Assembly (NCBI GenBank): GCA_039816825.1
Contig: JBCBXA010000080.1
Span: 1-13,487, forward strand
Length of the DNA: 13,487 bases
Direction: 5' to 3'
From: JBCBXA01 sp039816825
Lineage (GTDB): Bacteria; Pseudomonadota; Alphaproteobacteria; Rhizobiales; Rhizobiaceae
Shown here: positions 1-6,314 of the stretch, in pieces
Numbering within the stretch: the first letter of the stretch is position 1
How the letters are laid out: the number at the start of each line of letters is the position of its first letter
Program-made: the position numbers and the translations under genes
Notes under the pieces: model-generated
What the model saw: the letters and a program-made list of their open reading frames with translations, nothing else
The model's database searches: none
Told to the model about the DNA's origin: nothing

Positions 1-268
1 CGGGTGGGGCGGAAGCGGCAACGGATGTGTCTTTGCGCAACCATTCGAAGAACGCCTCTGACGGTCGGCGACCTGTGACGGCCTCCAACCTTTCCGATGC
101 GCTGACAATATAGCCCTCCATTCTCGCGGCTGGACCAACGCGTTCTCCAACAACGAGGCCAGCCATGACCAAGCGAACGGGTACGATTTCGGCTACCGCA
201 CGCACGGCAGGAGCGGCACCGTAGCACCACCCACAAATTGGATCATAACCGTAGATGAACGTCGTCAC
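1..268 (-). CDS. DsbA/FrnE-like thioredoxin-fold protein, 3' end cut by window
   Basis: Partial gene: the first 89 codons are present and the rest lies beyond the left edge. It starts at a GTG whose bases overlap the stop of the upstream SDR gene (GTGA, 265-268), with GGAGAG a few bases upstream, so the two genes are probably translationally coupled. The N-terminus reads MTTFIYGYDPICGWCYGAAPAVRA. The CGWC at residues 12-15, directly after the first beta strand and followed by YGAAP, is typical of the DsbA/FrnE-like group annotated as DsbA family or putative protein-disulfide isomerase. Both active-site cysteines are present. No signal peptide is seen, so a cytoplasmic oxidoreductase is likely. 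The family is clear; the substrate is unknown. Confidence 0.85.
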   Translation of the reverse strand, partial: MTTFIYGYDPICGWCYGAAPAVRAVAEIVPVRLVMAGLVVGERVGPAARMEGYIVSASERLEAVTGRRPSEAFFEWLRKDTSVAASAPP

Positions 269-873
269 GACTTCTCTCCTGTTGCAGTCGATACGAAGGG
301 TGCCGTGCCCAAATGGGTGGACGACTCCACCATTTCGAGCAGAGCTCGGGCGAGATCGTCTCTGTCAATCCAGGTCGTTGCGGGCCGATCAGAAGTTGTT
401 TGCCAAGCACCCGTCGCACGGCCATTCACAAGGCGTGGCGGTCGAAGAACGGTCCATGCTGGTTGGCTTTGCATGAGCATCTCCAGTTCTTTCTGGCGAT
501 CGGCCAGCATCCCGCCGACAATAAGGCGCATGATCCCGCCAGCGATTATATCTGGCACGCCTTTTCGATCTTGTGGATGGTCAACGGCAGCCTCAGCAAT
601 GGTCACGTAACGAACGCCTGGCTTTTCAGCTAGAAGTGCTTTCGTCGCTTTGGAACACACTGGCTCGCTGTTAGTCGATGCCAAGCAAGAGACGACCGCA
701 TCTGAAGCCTGTACCATTTCAGCGAAGCACTCGTCGCCAAACACCCCTACCTTAGAGAGCGAAACACCCGGAGCTTTTCGGCGGCCGAAGGCCAAAACTT
801 CGTGCTGGTTCCTTGCGTGGTGGACAAATTTCTGGCCCGTTCTGCCAGAAGCCCCAAGTACTAAAATCTTCAT
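265..873 (-). CDS. NAD(P)-binding oxidoreductase, atypical SDR (NmrA/BVR-B-like)
   Basis: A 202-residue protein starting MKILVLGASGRTGQKF. The Rossmann motif GASGRTG lies at residues 7-13. RRK at 31-33 after the second strand is compatible with NADP preference, which is inference. LRPPRLVNG at 143-151 and the WIDRDDLARALLEM helix at 168-181 are typical of NmrA-like or biliverdin-reductase-B-like atypical SDRs. The frame is open for 19 more codons upstream, but the Rossmann strand must begin near the N-terminus and ATG 873 has GAAGG upstream, so I chose 873. The classical YxxxK catalytic pair is not evident, as is common in this group. It sits divergent from an HxlR regulator and overlaps the DsbA-like gene, suggesting a redox or electrophile-response operon. 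The substrate cannot be read from sequence. Confidence 0.85.
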   Translation of the reverse strand: MKILVLGASGRTGQKFVHHARNQHEVLAFGRRKAPGVSLSKVGVFGDECFAEMVQASDAVVSCLASTNSEPVCSKATKALLAEKPGVRYVTIAEAAVDHPQDRKGVPDIIAGGIMRLIVGGMLADRQKELEMLMQSQPAWTVLRPPRLVNGRATGAWQTTSDRPATTWIDRDDLARALLEMVESSTHLGTAPFVSTATGEKS

Positions 874-913
874 CTGTGAACCTTCGGTGTCAACGTATGA
901 GAGAAGATTGAAG

Positions 914-919
914 ACTATA
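914..919 (-). promoter_or_regulatory. Candidate -10 element for the SDR/DsbA-like operon
   Basis: TATAGT on the minus strand lies about 40 bases before the SDR start codon. The matching -35 position is weak, as expected for an activated or repressed promoter, and it falls on the AAGTACGTACTT palindrome at 929-940. Confidence 0.35.
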
Positions 920-928
920 CAAAATGAC

Positions 929-940
929 AAGTACGTACTT
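929..940. promoter_or_regulatory. Perfect 12-bp palindrome AAGTACGTACTT, candidate operator
   Basis: A perfect palindrome in the space between the divergent SDR and HxlR genes. It covers the -35/spacer zone of the candidate SDR promoter. HxlR regulators are dimers that bind inverted repeats between themselves and a divergent target, so this is a reasonable operator candidate. No binding data are available. Confidence 0.4.
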
Positions 941-948
941 TTTTGATA

Positions 949-963
949 CTACCCCAGTGGTAG
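949..963. promoter_or_regulatory. Inverted repeat CTACC-N5-GGTAG, candidate HxlR operator
   Basis: Five-base perfect arms separated by five bases, embedded in TACTACC...GGTAGA. The TACTA/TAGTA character resembles operators of YodB-type HxlR/DUF24 regulators. It lies upstream of the preferred HxlR start (990) but would be inside the gene if 924 were the start, so it mildly supports 990. Confidence 0.35.
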
Positions 964-989
964 ATGCATTTGGCATGTTGGGGACTCAG

Positions 990-1325
990 ATGAAAACAGA
1001 TTTGCCGCGCGAAGTAGAATGCCCAGTGGATGCTACGTTGCGCCTGCTGAGCGGTAAATGGCGGCTGTTGGTCTTGTTTAACCTAGAAGCTCAACCGTTG
1101 CGGTGGGGCGAGCTCCGCAGACGTTTGGCGCCGATCACCCCACGCGTACTTACGGCCACGCTAAGATCTTTGGAAGTGGATCGTATGATCTGGCGAGAGG
1201 TCGAAGGAACCATTCCACCGCAGGTCACATATGGCCTGACAAGCAAAGGCGACGACTTGGCGCCGGTCTTCAAGGCTATGGGTAAATGGGGCGCTGAACA
1301 CCTGCAAGAGAGCCGAGGAACCTAG
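990..1325 (+). CDS. HxlR-family winged-helix transcriptional regulator
   Basis: A 111-residue protein, normal for HxlR (DUF24) regulators. Visible family signatures are ECPVDATLRLLSGKWRLLVLFNL near the N-terminus, LRWGELRRRL, ITPRVLTATLRSLE (recognition-helix region) and the wing VTYGLTSKGDDLAPVFKAMGKWG. Cys11 is at the conserved N-terminal position used by YodB/HypR-type members to sense electrophiles or disulfide stress, so redox sensing is a reasonable inference beside SDR and DsbA-like genes. The frame is open to ATG 924 and ATG 975. I chose ATG 990 because GGGGA sits just upstream, family proteins start shortly before the conserved Cys, and operator-like repeats fall between 924 and 963. 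It is divergent from the SDR gene and probably controls it and itself. Confidence 0.88.
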   Translation: MKTDLPREVECPVDATLRLLSGKWRLLVLFNLEAQPLRWGELRRRLAPITPRVLTATLRSLEVDRMIWREVEGTIPPQVTYGLTSKGDDLAPVFKAMGKWGAEHLQESRGT

Positions 1326-1618
1326 TGAGCTCCCACTGAGGTCCCCACCCTGAGCTGCAGAGAGCGCCACGAAGCTCCATCACAGTTAATGCGCTAGCTT
1401 TGGCTTCCCCTGGATACAGTATAAAGGCATCGAGCCATGGATGCCGAGCCGTCCAATGAGTTCTTCCTACATTCCCGCCGGCGACCGTGCGCCAGTCCCC
1501 GCCCGGTTGCTGCGAGCTGACTCCACGCACAGCAATTTGCTGAGCCACGGGTTGGTCCCCACTTGGCGGACCGGGTTGGGTAGGCATCTGAAACTTTGGC
1601 CTTGCGGTGCGTTTCGCC
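1326..1618. other. Non-coding stretch carrying a diverged repeat copy (R1)
   Basis: No convincing gene lies between the HxlR gene and the stem-loop upstream of 1666. Open frames here lack ribosome binding sites and family motifs. The stretch contains repeat copy R1 (about 1465-1611), described separately. No good sigma-70 promoter was found; TTGGCT at 1400 and TATAAA at 1420 are spaced too closely. Confidence 0.5.
1465..1611 (+). repeat. Diverged direct repeat, copy R1
   Basis: This stretch aligns, with small gaps, to 2357-2488 in the same orientation. Shared blocks in the same order are AGTCC followed by CCCGG, CTCCACG (1521-1527 versus 2412-2418), the exact 13-mer GGGTTGGTCCCCA (1549-1561 versus 2439-2451), CCGGGT, and CTTGCxGTGCG (1601-1611 versus 2478-2488). 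Read on the minus strand both copies include the codons for GDQP, but neither has a convincing ORF. The two copies bracket the 1666-2013 gene. Confidence 0.55.
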
Positions 1619-1646
1619 TAGCTCAATGCCACCGCTCGTTGAGCTA
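1619..1646 (+). promoter_or_regulatory. Perfect 8-bp stem-loop upstream of the GGCT-like gene
   Basis: TAGCTCAA (1619-1626) and TTGAGCTA (1639-1646) are perfect inverted arms around a 12-base loop. The structure ends 19 bases before the ATG of the next gene. No T-tract follows, so it is not an obvious intrinsic terminator; it could be an operator or a leader hairpin. Confidence 0.4.
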
Positions 1647-1665
1647 TTGATTTGTGTGACTCGCT

Positions 1666-2013
1666 ATGCCCCACTACCCAAAAGATCCAGAGTACGTGCT
1701 GGCCACTTACGGAACGCTCGCGCCAGGTCGGCCGAACCACCATGTGCTTGAGAACCTGAAGGGAACTTGGACCACAGGTTGGGTGGTTGGCACCCTGAAG
1801 AATGCGGGCTGGGGCGCTGAGCAGGGCTATCCGGGAATTACCATCGATCCAAAGGGCTCGCTCGTCGAAGTGCATCTCTTTAACTCGGCGGACTTGCCTG
1901 AACATTGGGCCCGCCTCGATGCGTTTGAAGGGAAGGGCTACAAGCGCAAAACCGTACGCGCCCAGACTACCAATGGTGTACTGGAAGCCAGCATCTATGC
2001 ATTGGCTGATTGA
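1666..2013 (+). CDS. Gamma-glutamylcyclotransferase-like (AIG2/GGCT-fold) protein
   Basis: A 115-residue protein of the size expected for single-domain GGCT-fold proteins. VLATYGTLAPG at residues 11-21 is the N-terminal YGxL-type binding loop of the superfamily. LDAFEGKGYKR around residue 84-94 carries the conserved acidic residue (Glu88) that acts as the general acid/base, and the last strand EASIYAL fits. Family members release 5-oxoproline from gamma-glutamyl compounds or trim gamma-glutamylamines; the actual substrate is unknown. The start is fixed at 1666 by an in-frame TGA at 1657-1659. The Shine-Dalgarno match is poor. It stands alone, with a stem-loop upstream and diverged repeat copies on both sides, suggesting an inserted or rearranged single-gene segment. 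Confidence 0.85.
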   Translation: MPHYPKDPEYVLATYGTLAPGRPNHHVLENLKGTWTTGWVVGTLKNAGWGAEQGYPGITIDPKGSLVEVHLFNSADLPEHWARLDAFEGKGYKRKTVRAQTTNGVLEASIYALAD

Positions 2014-2206
2014 TAAATCGAACTGCTAGCGAACAGCCATCCGCGTTCATGGCACCGGGAATCCGATCGCTAAGCCCTGCCAACAACACCTTCTAGAAAC
2101 ACAGCGTGTCCGCTCTAGAACACCGGGTGGTGGTGCCGAACAGTCCCTCATTCAGCACCACCATACCCCACGCTTCACGCACGTCCCAAATGATGCTGGA
2201 AGCTCG

Positions 2207-2234
2207 GCCGCCCGGAGGAAGACTTTCGGGCGGC
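2207..2234. repeat. GC-rich perfect 8-bp stem-loop
   Basis: GCCGCCCG (2207-2214) pairs perfectly with CGGGCGGC (2227-2234) around a 12-base loop, GAGGAAGACTTT. Neither side has a run of T, so it is not a standard intrinsic terminator. It may be part of a structured RNA or a chance GC hairpin. Confidence 0.4.
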
Positions 2235-2356
2235 TCAACACACAGCACGTGCTTTTTGGGCTCGCGTCAACGACAAAGGCCCTGCCAGATTGGATCCAGA
2301 AAAGAGGGTCGGCCTTTACCTACTAGGGCGGCTGCGCAACAATGTCTCAGCTGGCG

Positions 2357-2488
2357 AGCCCTTCAACGCGGCTGGTCTTGCTAGTCCTCCTCCCGGAACC
2401 TGCAGTTGCCACTCCACGGCGGCCAGCAGTCGCGGCATGGGTTGGTCCCCAGCTGTCGCGCCGGGTGGAGGTTTTAGCTTGCAGTGCG
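2357..2488 (+). repeat. Diverged direct repeat, copy R2
   Basis: Partner of R1 (1465-1611), in the same orientation. It shares the exact 13-mer GGGTTGGTCCCCA and several shorter collinear blocks with R1. R2 is shorter, mainly through a gap of about 12 bases near its right end. R1 and R2 flank the GGCT-like gene. Confidence 0.55.
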
Positions 2489-2497
2489 CAACAGTCG

Positions 2498-3265
2498 TTA
2501 TCTTGGCGCTACTGCACCAAAACGCTCATGATTGTTGGGCGGGATAATGCGCTCGTCACGTTCTTCAGCGGCATTGTAGATCGAGTTTTGCAGCTCGTCG
2601 GTTGGAAGGTCGTGATCCCAACCAACTCTTGCCACAGATGGCGCATTCCCGTTCAAGGCCGATGCAGCCGTTCTTCTTGAGCTGGATACATCAGACGATG
2701 ATGCACGACGTGTAGCCCGGTACTCTTCGATCGGAAGGCACTTTATCTCATCATCAACACCACAAAGGTTGGACTGACGTACACCACTGCCGAAACTTAG
2801 TTCTGTGGTGTCAGATATGACGAATGCCCCGTCGTCCAAGGAGATAAGTCGCCCATCCTGGCCAATCCACTTCACCGTTTTACGCAACACAGCCGGCGAT
2901 GTTGGGCGGGTCAGAATATGGTGAGCTCCCGCTGCTGCCAGCTGCATGACTATGTCCCTGGTGCTGAAGGTCGCCCATGCAATGACAGGCACATAAGCAG
3001 CTGGGGCCATGTCTTTGGATCGAACGGTATGCAGAAGGAAAAGTGCGTTGCTCGCATATCGACCCATATCAGCGACCACGATATCCGGACACTGCAGCCT
3101 CATGGCGGCCAAAGCCTGTGGCGCTGTTTCTACTGCTCTGATGTGCTTTATGCCGATGGCTGAGATCATATAGCGTATAACTGACTGCATGGATCGGTTG
3201 TGCTCCACAACCAACACATTCAGCCGTTCGATTGGTTTGCCGTACGCTCTGTTTCTGCTCGACAT
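2498..3265 (-). CDS. Response regulator with a degenerate receiver and long tail
   Basis: A 255-residue protein. Residues about 15-130 are a CheY-like receiver: LNVLVVEHNRSM (17-26), PDIVVADMGR with the candidate phosphoacceptor Asp66, VPVIAWATFS (92-101) and ILTRPTSPAVL (117-127). The acidic pocket is Glu21-His22 where two acids are usual, the switch Thr/Ser position is Ala98 or shifted to Thr99, and the invariant Lys is Arg120. Phosphorylation may therefore be weak or absent. Residues about 135-255 have no known output domain and look low-complexity and largely disordered, rich in Ser, Arg and Asn. GGGAGG lies six to nine bases before the ATG, fixing the start. It is divergent from the GGDEF/EAL gene, with a CtrA-type box upstream. 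Its partner kinase is unknown. Confidence 0.85.
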   Translation of the reverse strand: MSSRNRAYGKPIERLNVLVVEHNRSMQSVIRYMISAIGIKHIRAVETAPQALAAMRLQCPDIVVADMGRYASNALFLLHTVRSKDMAPAAYVPVIAWATFSTRDIVMQLAAAGAHHILTRPTSPAVLRKTVKWIGQDGRLISLDDGAFVISDTTELSFGSGVRQSNLCGVDDEIKCLPIEEYRATRRASSSDVSSSRRTAASALNGNAPSVARVGWDHDLPTDELQNSIYNAAEERDERIIPPNNHERFGAVAPR

Positions 3266-3303
3266 TAAGAGCCTCCCAAAACTCCCTAGAACCGCAGGAG
3301 GAA

Positions 3304-3315
3304 AGCGTAAACGCT
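3304..3315. promoter_or_regulatory. Short inverted repeat AGCGT-AA-ACGCT in the response-regulator leader
   Basis: Perfect five-base arms around AA lie between the CtrA-type box (3331-3345) and the Shine-Dalgarno sequence of the minus-strand response regulator. The position is close to where transcription would start, so it could be a second operator or a small 5'-UTR hairpin. Confidence 0.3.
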
Positions 3316-3330
3316 AAGGGCAAGCTGCAA

Positions 3331-3345
3331 TTAACCCGCAGTTAA
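3331..3345. promoter_or_regulatory. CtrA-type box TTAA-N7-TTAA
   Basis: TTAACCCGCAGTTAA matches the established alphaproteobacterial CtrA consensus TTAA-N7-TTAA exactly, and the first half is TTAAC. A third TTAA follows at 3354-3357 after an 8-base gap. The box lies 66 bases upstream of the minus-strand response-regulator start and about 390 bases from the plus-strand GGDEF/EAL start, so the response regulator is the likelier target. CtrA itself is not in this window; its presence in the genome is assumed. Confidence 0.55.
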
Positions 3346-3734
3346 GTCTGCTGTTAAAATTGCTTGTACGGTAGCCCACACCTGCGATCGCCTAGACTTT
3401 ACTAGTCTCGCCTAGCCAGCTGAAACAATGCGAGCGTTTAGCCCAGACAGTAGGTTATCGCTGGCAGAATGGTTCATCACTTTGGTAGCCACGCCGGAAG
3501 TGTTGCAAGCGCGCTTTAGCGGCGTTCCGGTTTGGCAACTCTCCACTGGGTGCTTCTGACTGTTCTTGTTTACGGTTATTGGCAACGCCAAGCGTTACTT
3601 CCCAAATGGCAGGCCGAATGGAGTCGGGAGACAGGATTACGCGGCAGCTACAGCTCAATCATCTCGGTAACCTTGTTTAAGTGCTTCTGCCATACTCTGC
3701 TGTTTCTCGAGTTCTCTGTAGGAACAGCAGTGAT
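3346..3734. other. Intergenic stretch between response regulator and GGDEF/EAL gene
   Basis: No gene is well supported. A 43-codon frame (ATG 3428 to TGA 3559, starting MRAFSPDSRLSLAEWF) and a TTG-initiated frame at 3532-3747 exist, but neither has a ribosome binding site or a recognisable motif, and the second runs into the GGDEF/EAL start. The stretch probably holds the promoter and leader of the GGDEF/EAL gene; I could not pick a clear -35/-10 pair. Confidence 0.4.
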
Positions 3735-5654
3735 ATGGGCCAAATGACCGACAGTTTAAGATCACAGCTTATCGTGCGGTACCGTCTCACGGGCAAAACG
3801 ATTATCAAGCGCTTCGCTTTCTTTCAGCTGTTGCTGGTCGGGTGTTGGTATGCTGGCTTCTCTGCAGCGGCCGTCACATTCTTTGTGTGGGTAGCGTTGG
3901 CTGAGGTCGCTTTCCTTTATCTAGGCAGGACGTCACCTGTTGCCCACAAGATCCAGAAGCCGCGCCTCGTCGCTTCCTTTGTTTGCATCTTTGTCGCAGC
4001 CTTGGGGTACTATCTGCCAGCAGGGATACTTACGACATCAGGCGATTTGGCTTTTGTTTTGCTCGGCTTCATGTGGATTTTGGCCGCGATGTCGGTGAAT
4101 CTAAACCAGTATATTGCTATGCCTGCTTTCTTTTGGGCTAGCAGCATCCCCGCCTTTGTGGTCGGTCTGGGTGCCATGGCGTTGGGGTTTGGTGACAATA
4201 CTGCGACCAGCGCCTTCTGGACGTTCCCAGCGCTGTTGATGTTGTTACAAGTCATCAACATGATATTGATGTTACGCGATGCCTCTGACATCCACAAAGA
4301 GCTCGCCGAAACGAGAGCGGAAACGCTACAAAAGCTGCGCGAACTCGAGTATCGTGACAGGCATGATATTCTCACAGGGCTAAGCAACAGACGCGCGTTC
4401 AGCGATACAGGCTCAAGAGTTACCAAGCGCGCTTCGCCAGATCGTCCGGTGTCAATCTACTCTATTGATTTGGATGGCTTCAAGCCTGTCAACGATACCT
4501 TTGGACACGATGCGGGGGATCATGTTCTATGTGAGATAGCAAAGCGCCTTCAGTCTTTTGAAGACTCCAGCACATATGCGTTTCGAATGGGTGGCGATGA
4601 GTTTCTGGTACTGACGGAAAACAGAGATAGCCGAGCCGTTGAAACTCTTTCGTCAGAACTGATTGAATGCTGTCGTGCGCCCATCGACTGGAATGGCAGG
4701 AGCTTAACGGTCAGTGCGAGTGTTGGTATCGCGACGACCTATGGCCCGATCGCTGCTGAGGCTTTGTGCACAAATGCCGACCGGGCCATGTTTATGGCCA
4801 AGGCTAGTGCTGAGGAAAAAAGTGTTCTCTTTGAAGCAGACGCCGTTCCAAAACGCCAAGCTTTCAAAGATAAAGATGCTCTCGCAACGGCCATCTCGAC
4901 GCGGGAGATTGTCCCATTCTTTCAGCCAAAAATTGCTTTGAACACAGAGCAGACAATTGGATATGAAGCTTCGCCGCGTTGGTGTCGATCGGATGGACGC
5001 GTATTGCAGCCCTCCGATTTCATGAATGACGTCGAAGACCTCAATCTTACATCTGAGATGATGTTTTCAATCCTGGAGCAAACGCTGGAGGCCATTAACT
5101 GTTGGCTCGCAAGCGGTCTTGACCCCGGAGCAGTTTCAATGGCCCTGCCTGAAATAGTGCTTGCAACAGACACGGGCCAACGAGAGCTGGATCGATTACT
5201 CGCCAAACACCTTGATGCGCGCAAACATCTCACTTTTGAGATCACCGAAAACGTGTTTTTCGACCGCTCCAACCACACCATCAAGGATGCGATCCGATAC
5301 CTCAGAGAACAGGGTATTCGAATGGCGCTCGATGACTACGGTACAGGTTACGCTTCACTTCGTCACTTGCAAGAACTGGAGATTGATGAGGTCAAGCTCG
5401 ATGCCACTGTCGTGGCGGGTATCGGGTCCGATGTTTCTAACGATTTGCTCGTCGAAAGTTTCCTCCACATGGCCAACGGCCTTGCGATTAACCTGATCGC
5501 TGATGGAGTTGAGACCGACGAGCAAGCAACTGCACTAAAACGCATAGGGGTCCGTTGGGCGCAAGGTGTTCTATGGTCCGAAGCTGTTGCGTTCGATAAA
5601 GCTCTACTCATGTCGACCGATGCGGTTGAGCTACAGCGACAACGAGCTGGTTAG
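3735..5654 (+). CDS. Membrane GGDEF/EAL protein: intact GGDEF, degenerate EAL
   Basis: A 639-residue protein with about six N-terminal membrane segments (roughly residues 25-180), a short helical linker, a GGDEF domain (about 200-365) and an EAL domain (about 385-620). The active-site FRMGGDEF is intact (GGDEF at 286-290), so diguanylate cyclase activity is plausible. The RxxD inhibitory site is absent: the residues before GGDEF read DSSTYAFRM. In the EAL domain the signature is EAS (Glu411), the metal-binding Asn of the VSVNLS motif is Ala470, and AEGVET is ADGVET (Asp590). FEITEN, LDDYGTGYASL, VKLD and WAQG are kept. Weak or no phosphodiesterase activity is inferred. GTG 3681 extends the frame; ATG 3735 has AGGAA upstream and ATG 3744 is an alternative. 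Divergent from the response regulator. Confidence 0.9.
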   Translation: MGQMTDSLRSQLIVRYRLTGKTIIKRFAFFQLLLVGCWYAGFSAAAVTFFVWVALAEVAFLYLGRTSPVAHKIQKPRLVASFVCIFVAALGYYLPAGILTTSGDLAFVLLGFMWILAAMSVNLNQYIAMPAFFWASSIPAFVVGLGAMALGFGDNTATSAFWTFPALLMLLQVINMILMLRDASDIHKELAETRAETLQKLRELEYRDRHDILTGLSNRRAFSDTGSRVTKRASPDRPVSIYSIDLDGFKPVNDTFGHDAGDHVLCEIAKRLQSFEDSSTYAFRMGGDEFLVLTENRDSRAVETLSSELIECCRAPIDWNGRSLTVSASVGIATTYGPIAAEALCTNADRAMFMAKASAEEKSVLFEADAVPKRQAFKDKDALATAISTREIVPFFQPKIALNTEQTIGYEASPRWCRSDGRVLQPSDFMNDVEDLNLTSEMMFSILEQTLEAINCWLASGLDPGAVSMALPEIVLATDTGQRELDRLLAKHLDARKHLTFEITENVFFDRSNHTIKDAIRYLREQGIRMALDDYGTGYASLRHLQELEIDEVKLDATVVAGIGSDVSNDLLVESFLHMANGLAINLIADGVETDEQATALKRIGVRWAQGVLWSEAVAFDKALLMSTDAVELQRQRAG

Positions 5655-5795
5655 CCGGCAGAGCTGAATGAAACCGAGAGCCCGAATTGGGCATCTTCCC
5701 GACTCCAGTCGTTCCGGGGCCGACGTCTCGCGCAAGCCCCACGCTCGGACAAATATCTGCCTGTTAAGCCTTGCTACTTTCATCGGTGTTTTTGA
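5655..5795. other. Convergent intergenic space
   Basis: This separates the plus-strand GGDEF/EAL gene from the minus-strand TadF-like gene. Only a short hairpin, GCCC-GAATT-GGGC at 5680-5692, is seen, without a T-tract. GCCGACGTC at 5719-5727 matches nine bases of the dispersed repeat at 8169 and 9683. No clear terminator was found. Confidence 0.35.
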
Positions 5796-6314
5796 CTAAG
5801 GCGACAGATTTATAAACTCAACGAAGAGAGGCCGGCGGAAAGCCGATGCGGCTTGTTGCGCTTCATTGAGGCCATGAGTGCCGAATAGAAAGCTGTGGTC
5901 TTTCTGAACGCTGACCATGATCGTGGAATTATATTCACCCAGCTGCGGTAGTTGCATGGAAGCGAGATCGGAGGTTGTGATCGGTACGGTGTTTTCGGCC
6001 TCGCTCCAAACCACCCGGTAAGTGCCGCCGCGGAACTCAATGTTTGTTACAATGACCTTCGCCTGCTCGTCGCCAGCTAGCATCTGCGCGATCGACTTCA
6101 ACTTGGTCATTTCGACAGAACTGATTTTGTCATACCGAGCCGCCAGATCGGCAACTGTGTTGGCAGCGTGTGAAACACTCCGGTCGGAACGCGTGTAATC
6201 ATAAATGGAAACCGCACCCAAGAGCGTGAAGATGAGCAGAGGCATTACTATCGAGAATTCGATGGCGGCCACGCCTCGACTCTCTTCAATGAAGCGTTTG
6301 AATTGGGCAGTCAT
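5796..6314 (-). CDS. TadE/TadF-like minor pseudopilin
   Basis: A 172-residue protein with a classic Tad pseudopilin N-terminus: a short basic leader MTAQFKRFIEESRG, then VAAIEFSIVMPLLIFTLLGAVSIYDYTRS as the single membrane helix. Gly14 followed by Glu at +5 and Phe at +6 matches the site cut by Tad prepilin peptidases (TadV/CpaA type) and the TadE/TadF consensus. After the helix comes SHAANTVADLAARY, common in TadE-like proteins, then an extracytoplasmic domain of about 120 residues without a recognised fold. Its start overlaps the stop of the upstream TadE-like gene by ATGA (6311-6314), so they are coupled. TadE and TadF cannot be separated by eye. The role would be assembly or tip function of a Flp-type pilus; no major pilin is nearby. 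Confidence 0.85.
   Translation of the reverse strand: MTAQFKRFIEESRGVAAIEFSIVMPLLIFTLLGAVSIYDYTRSDRSVSHAANTVADLAARYDKISSVEMTKLKSIAQMLAGDEQAKVIVTNIEFRGGTYRVVWSEAENTVPITTSDLASMQLPQLGEYNSTIMVSVQKDHSFLFGTHGLNEAQQAASAFRRPLFVEFINLSP

Larger units (their letters stand above)
2014..2497. other. Long non-coding stretch with a repeat copy and a hairpin
   Basis: A stretch of 484 bases without a supportable gene. The open frames on both strands have no ribosome binding site and no recognisable motif. It holds a GC-rich stem-loop (2207-2234) and repeat copy R2 (about 2357-2488). It could be decayed coding sequence, because R1 and R2 can be aligned as short peptides, or it could hold an unrecognised RNA. 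Confidence 0.5.

Noticed and set aside
924..989. ATG 924 as the HxlR start
   Set aside because: It would place the operator-like repeats inside the gene and add 22 residues not seen in the family; ATG 990 has a Shine-Dalgarno sequence.
1400..1425. TTGGCT ... TATAAA as a promoter for the GGCT-like gene
   Set aside because: Spacing is 14 bases, too short for a sigma-70 promoter.
1441..1650. 69-codon plus-strand frame in the HxlR-GGCT gap
   Set aside because: No ribosome site or motif. It lies over repeat copy R1 and the stem-loop.
1465..2488. R1/R2 as integron attC sites around a gene cassette
   Set aside because: GTTGGGT at 1575 fits GTTRRRY, but no properly placed RYYYAAC partner or extended attC-like folding was found, and no integrase is present.
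2106..2680. Plus-strand frames 2106-2384, 2290-2547 and 2342-2680
   Set aside because: No ribosome binding site or recognised motif, biased composition, and the last one runs into the response-regulator gene on the other strand.
3428..3559. 43-codon frame in the response-regulator/GGDEF gap
   Set aside because: No ribosome binding site and no similarity I can recognise; kept only as a note in the gap description.
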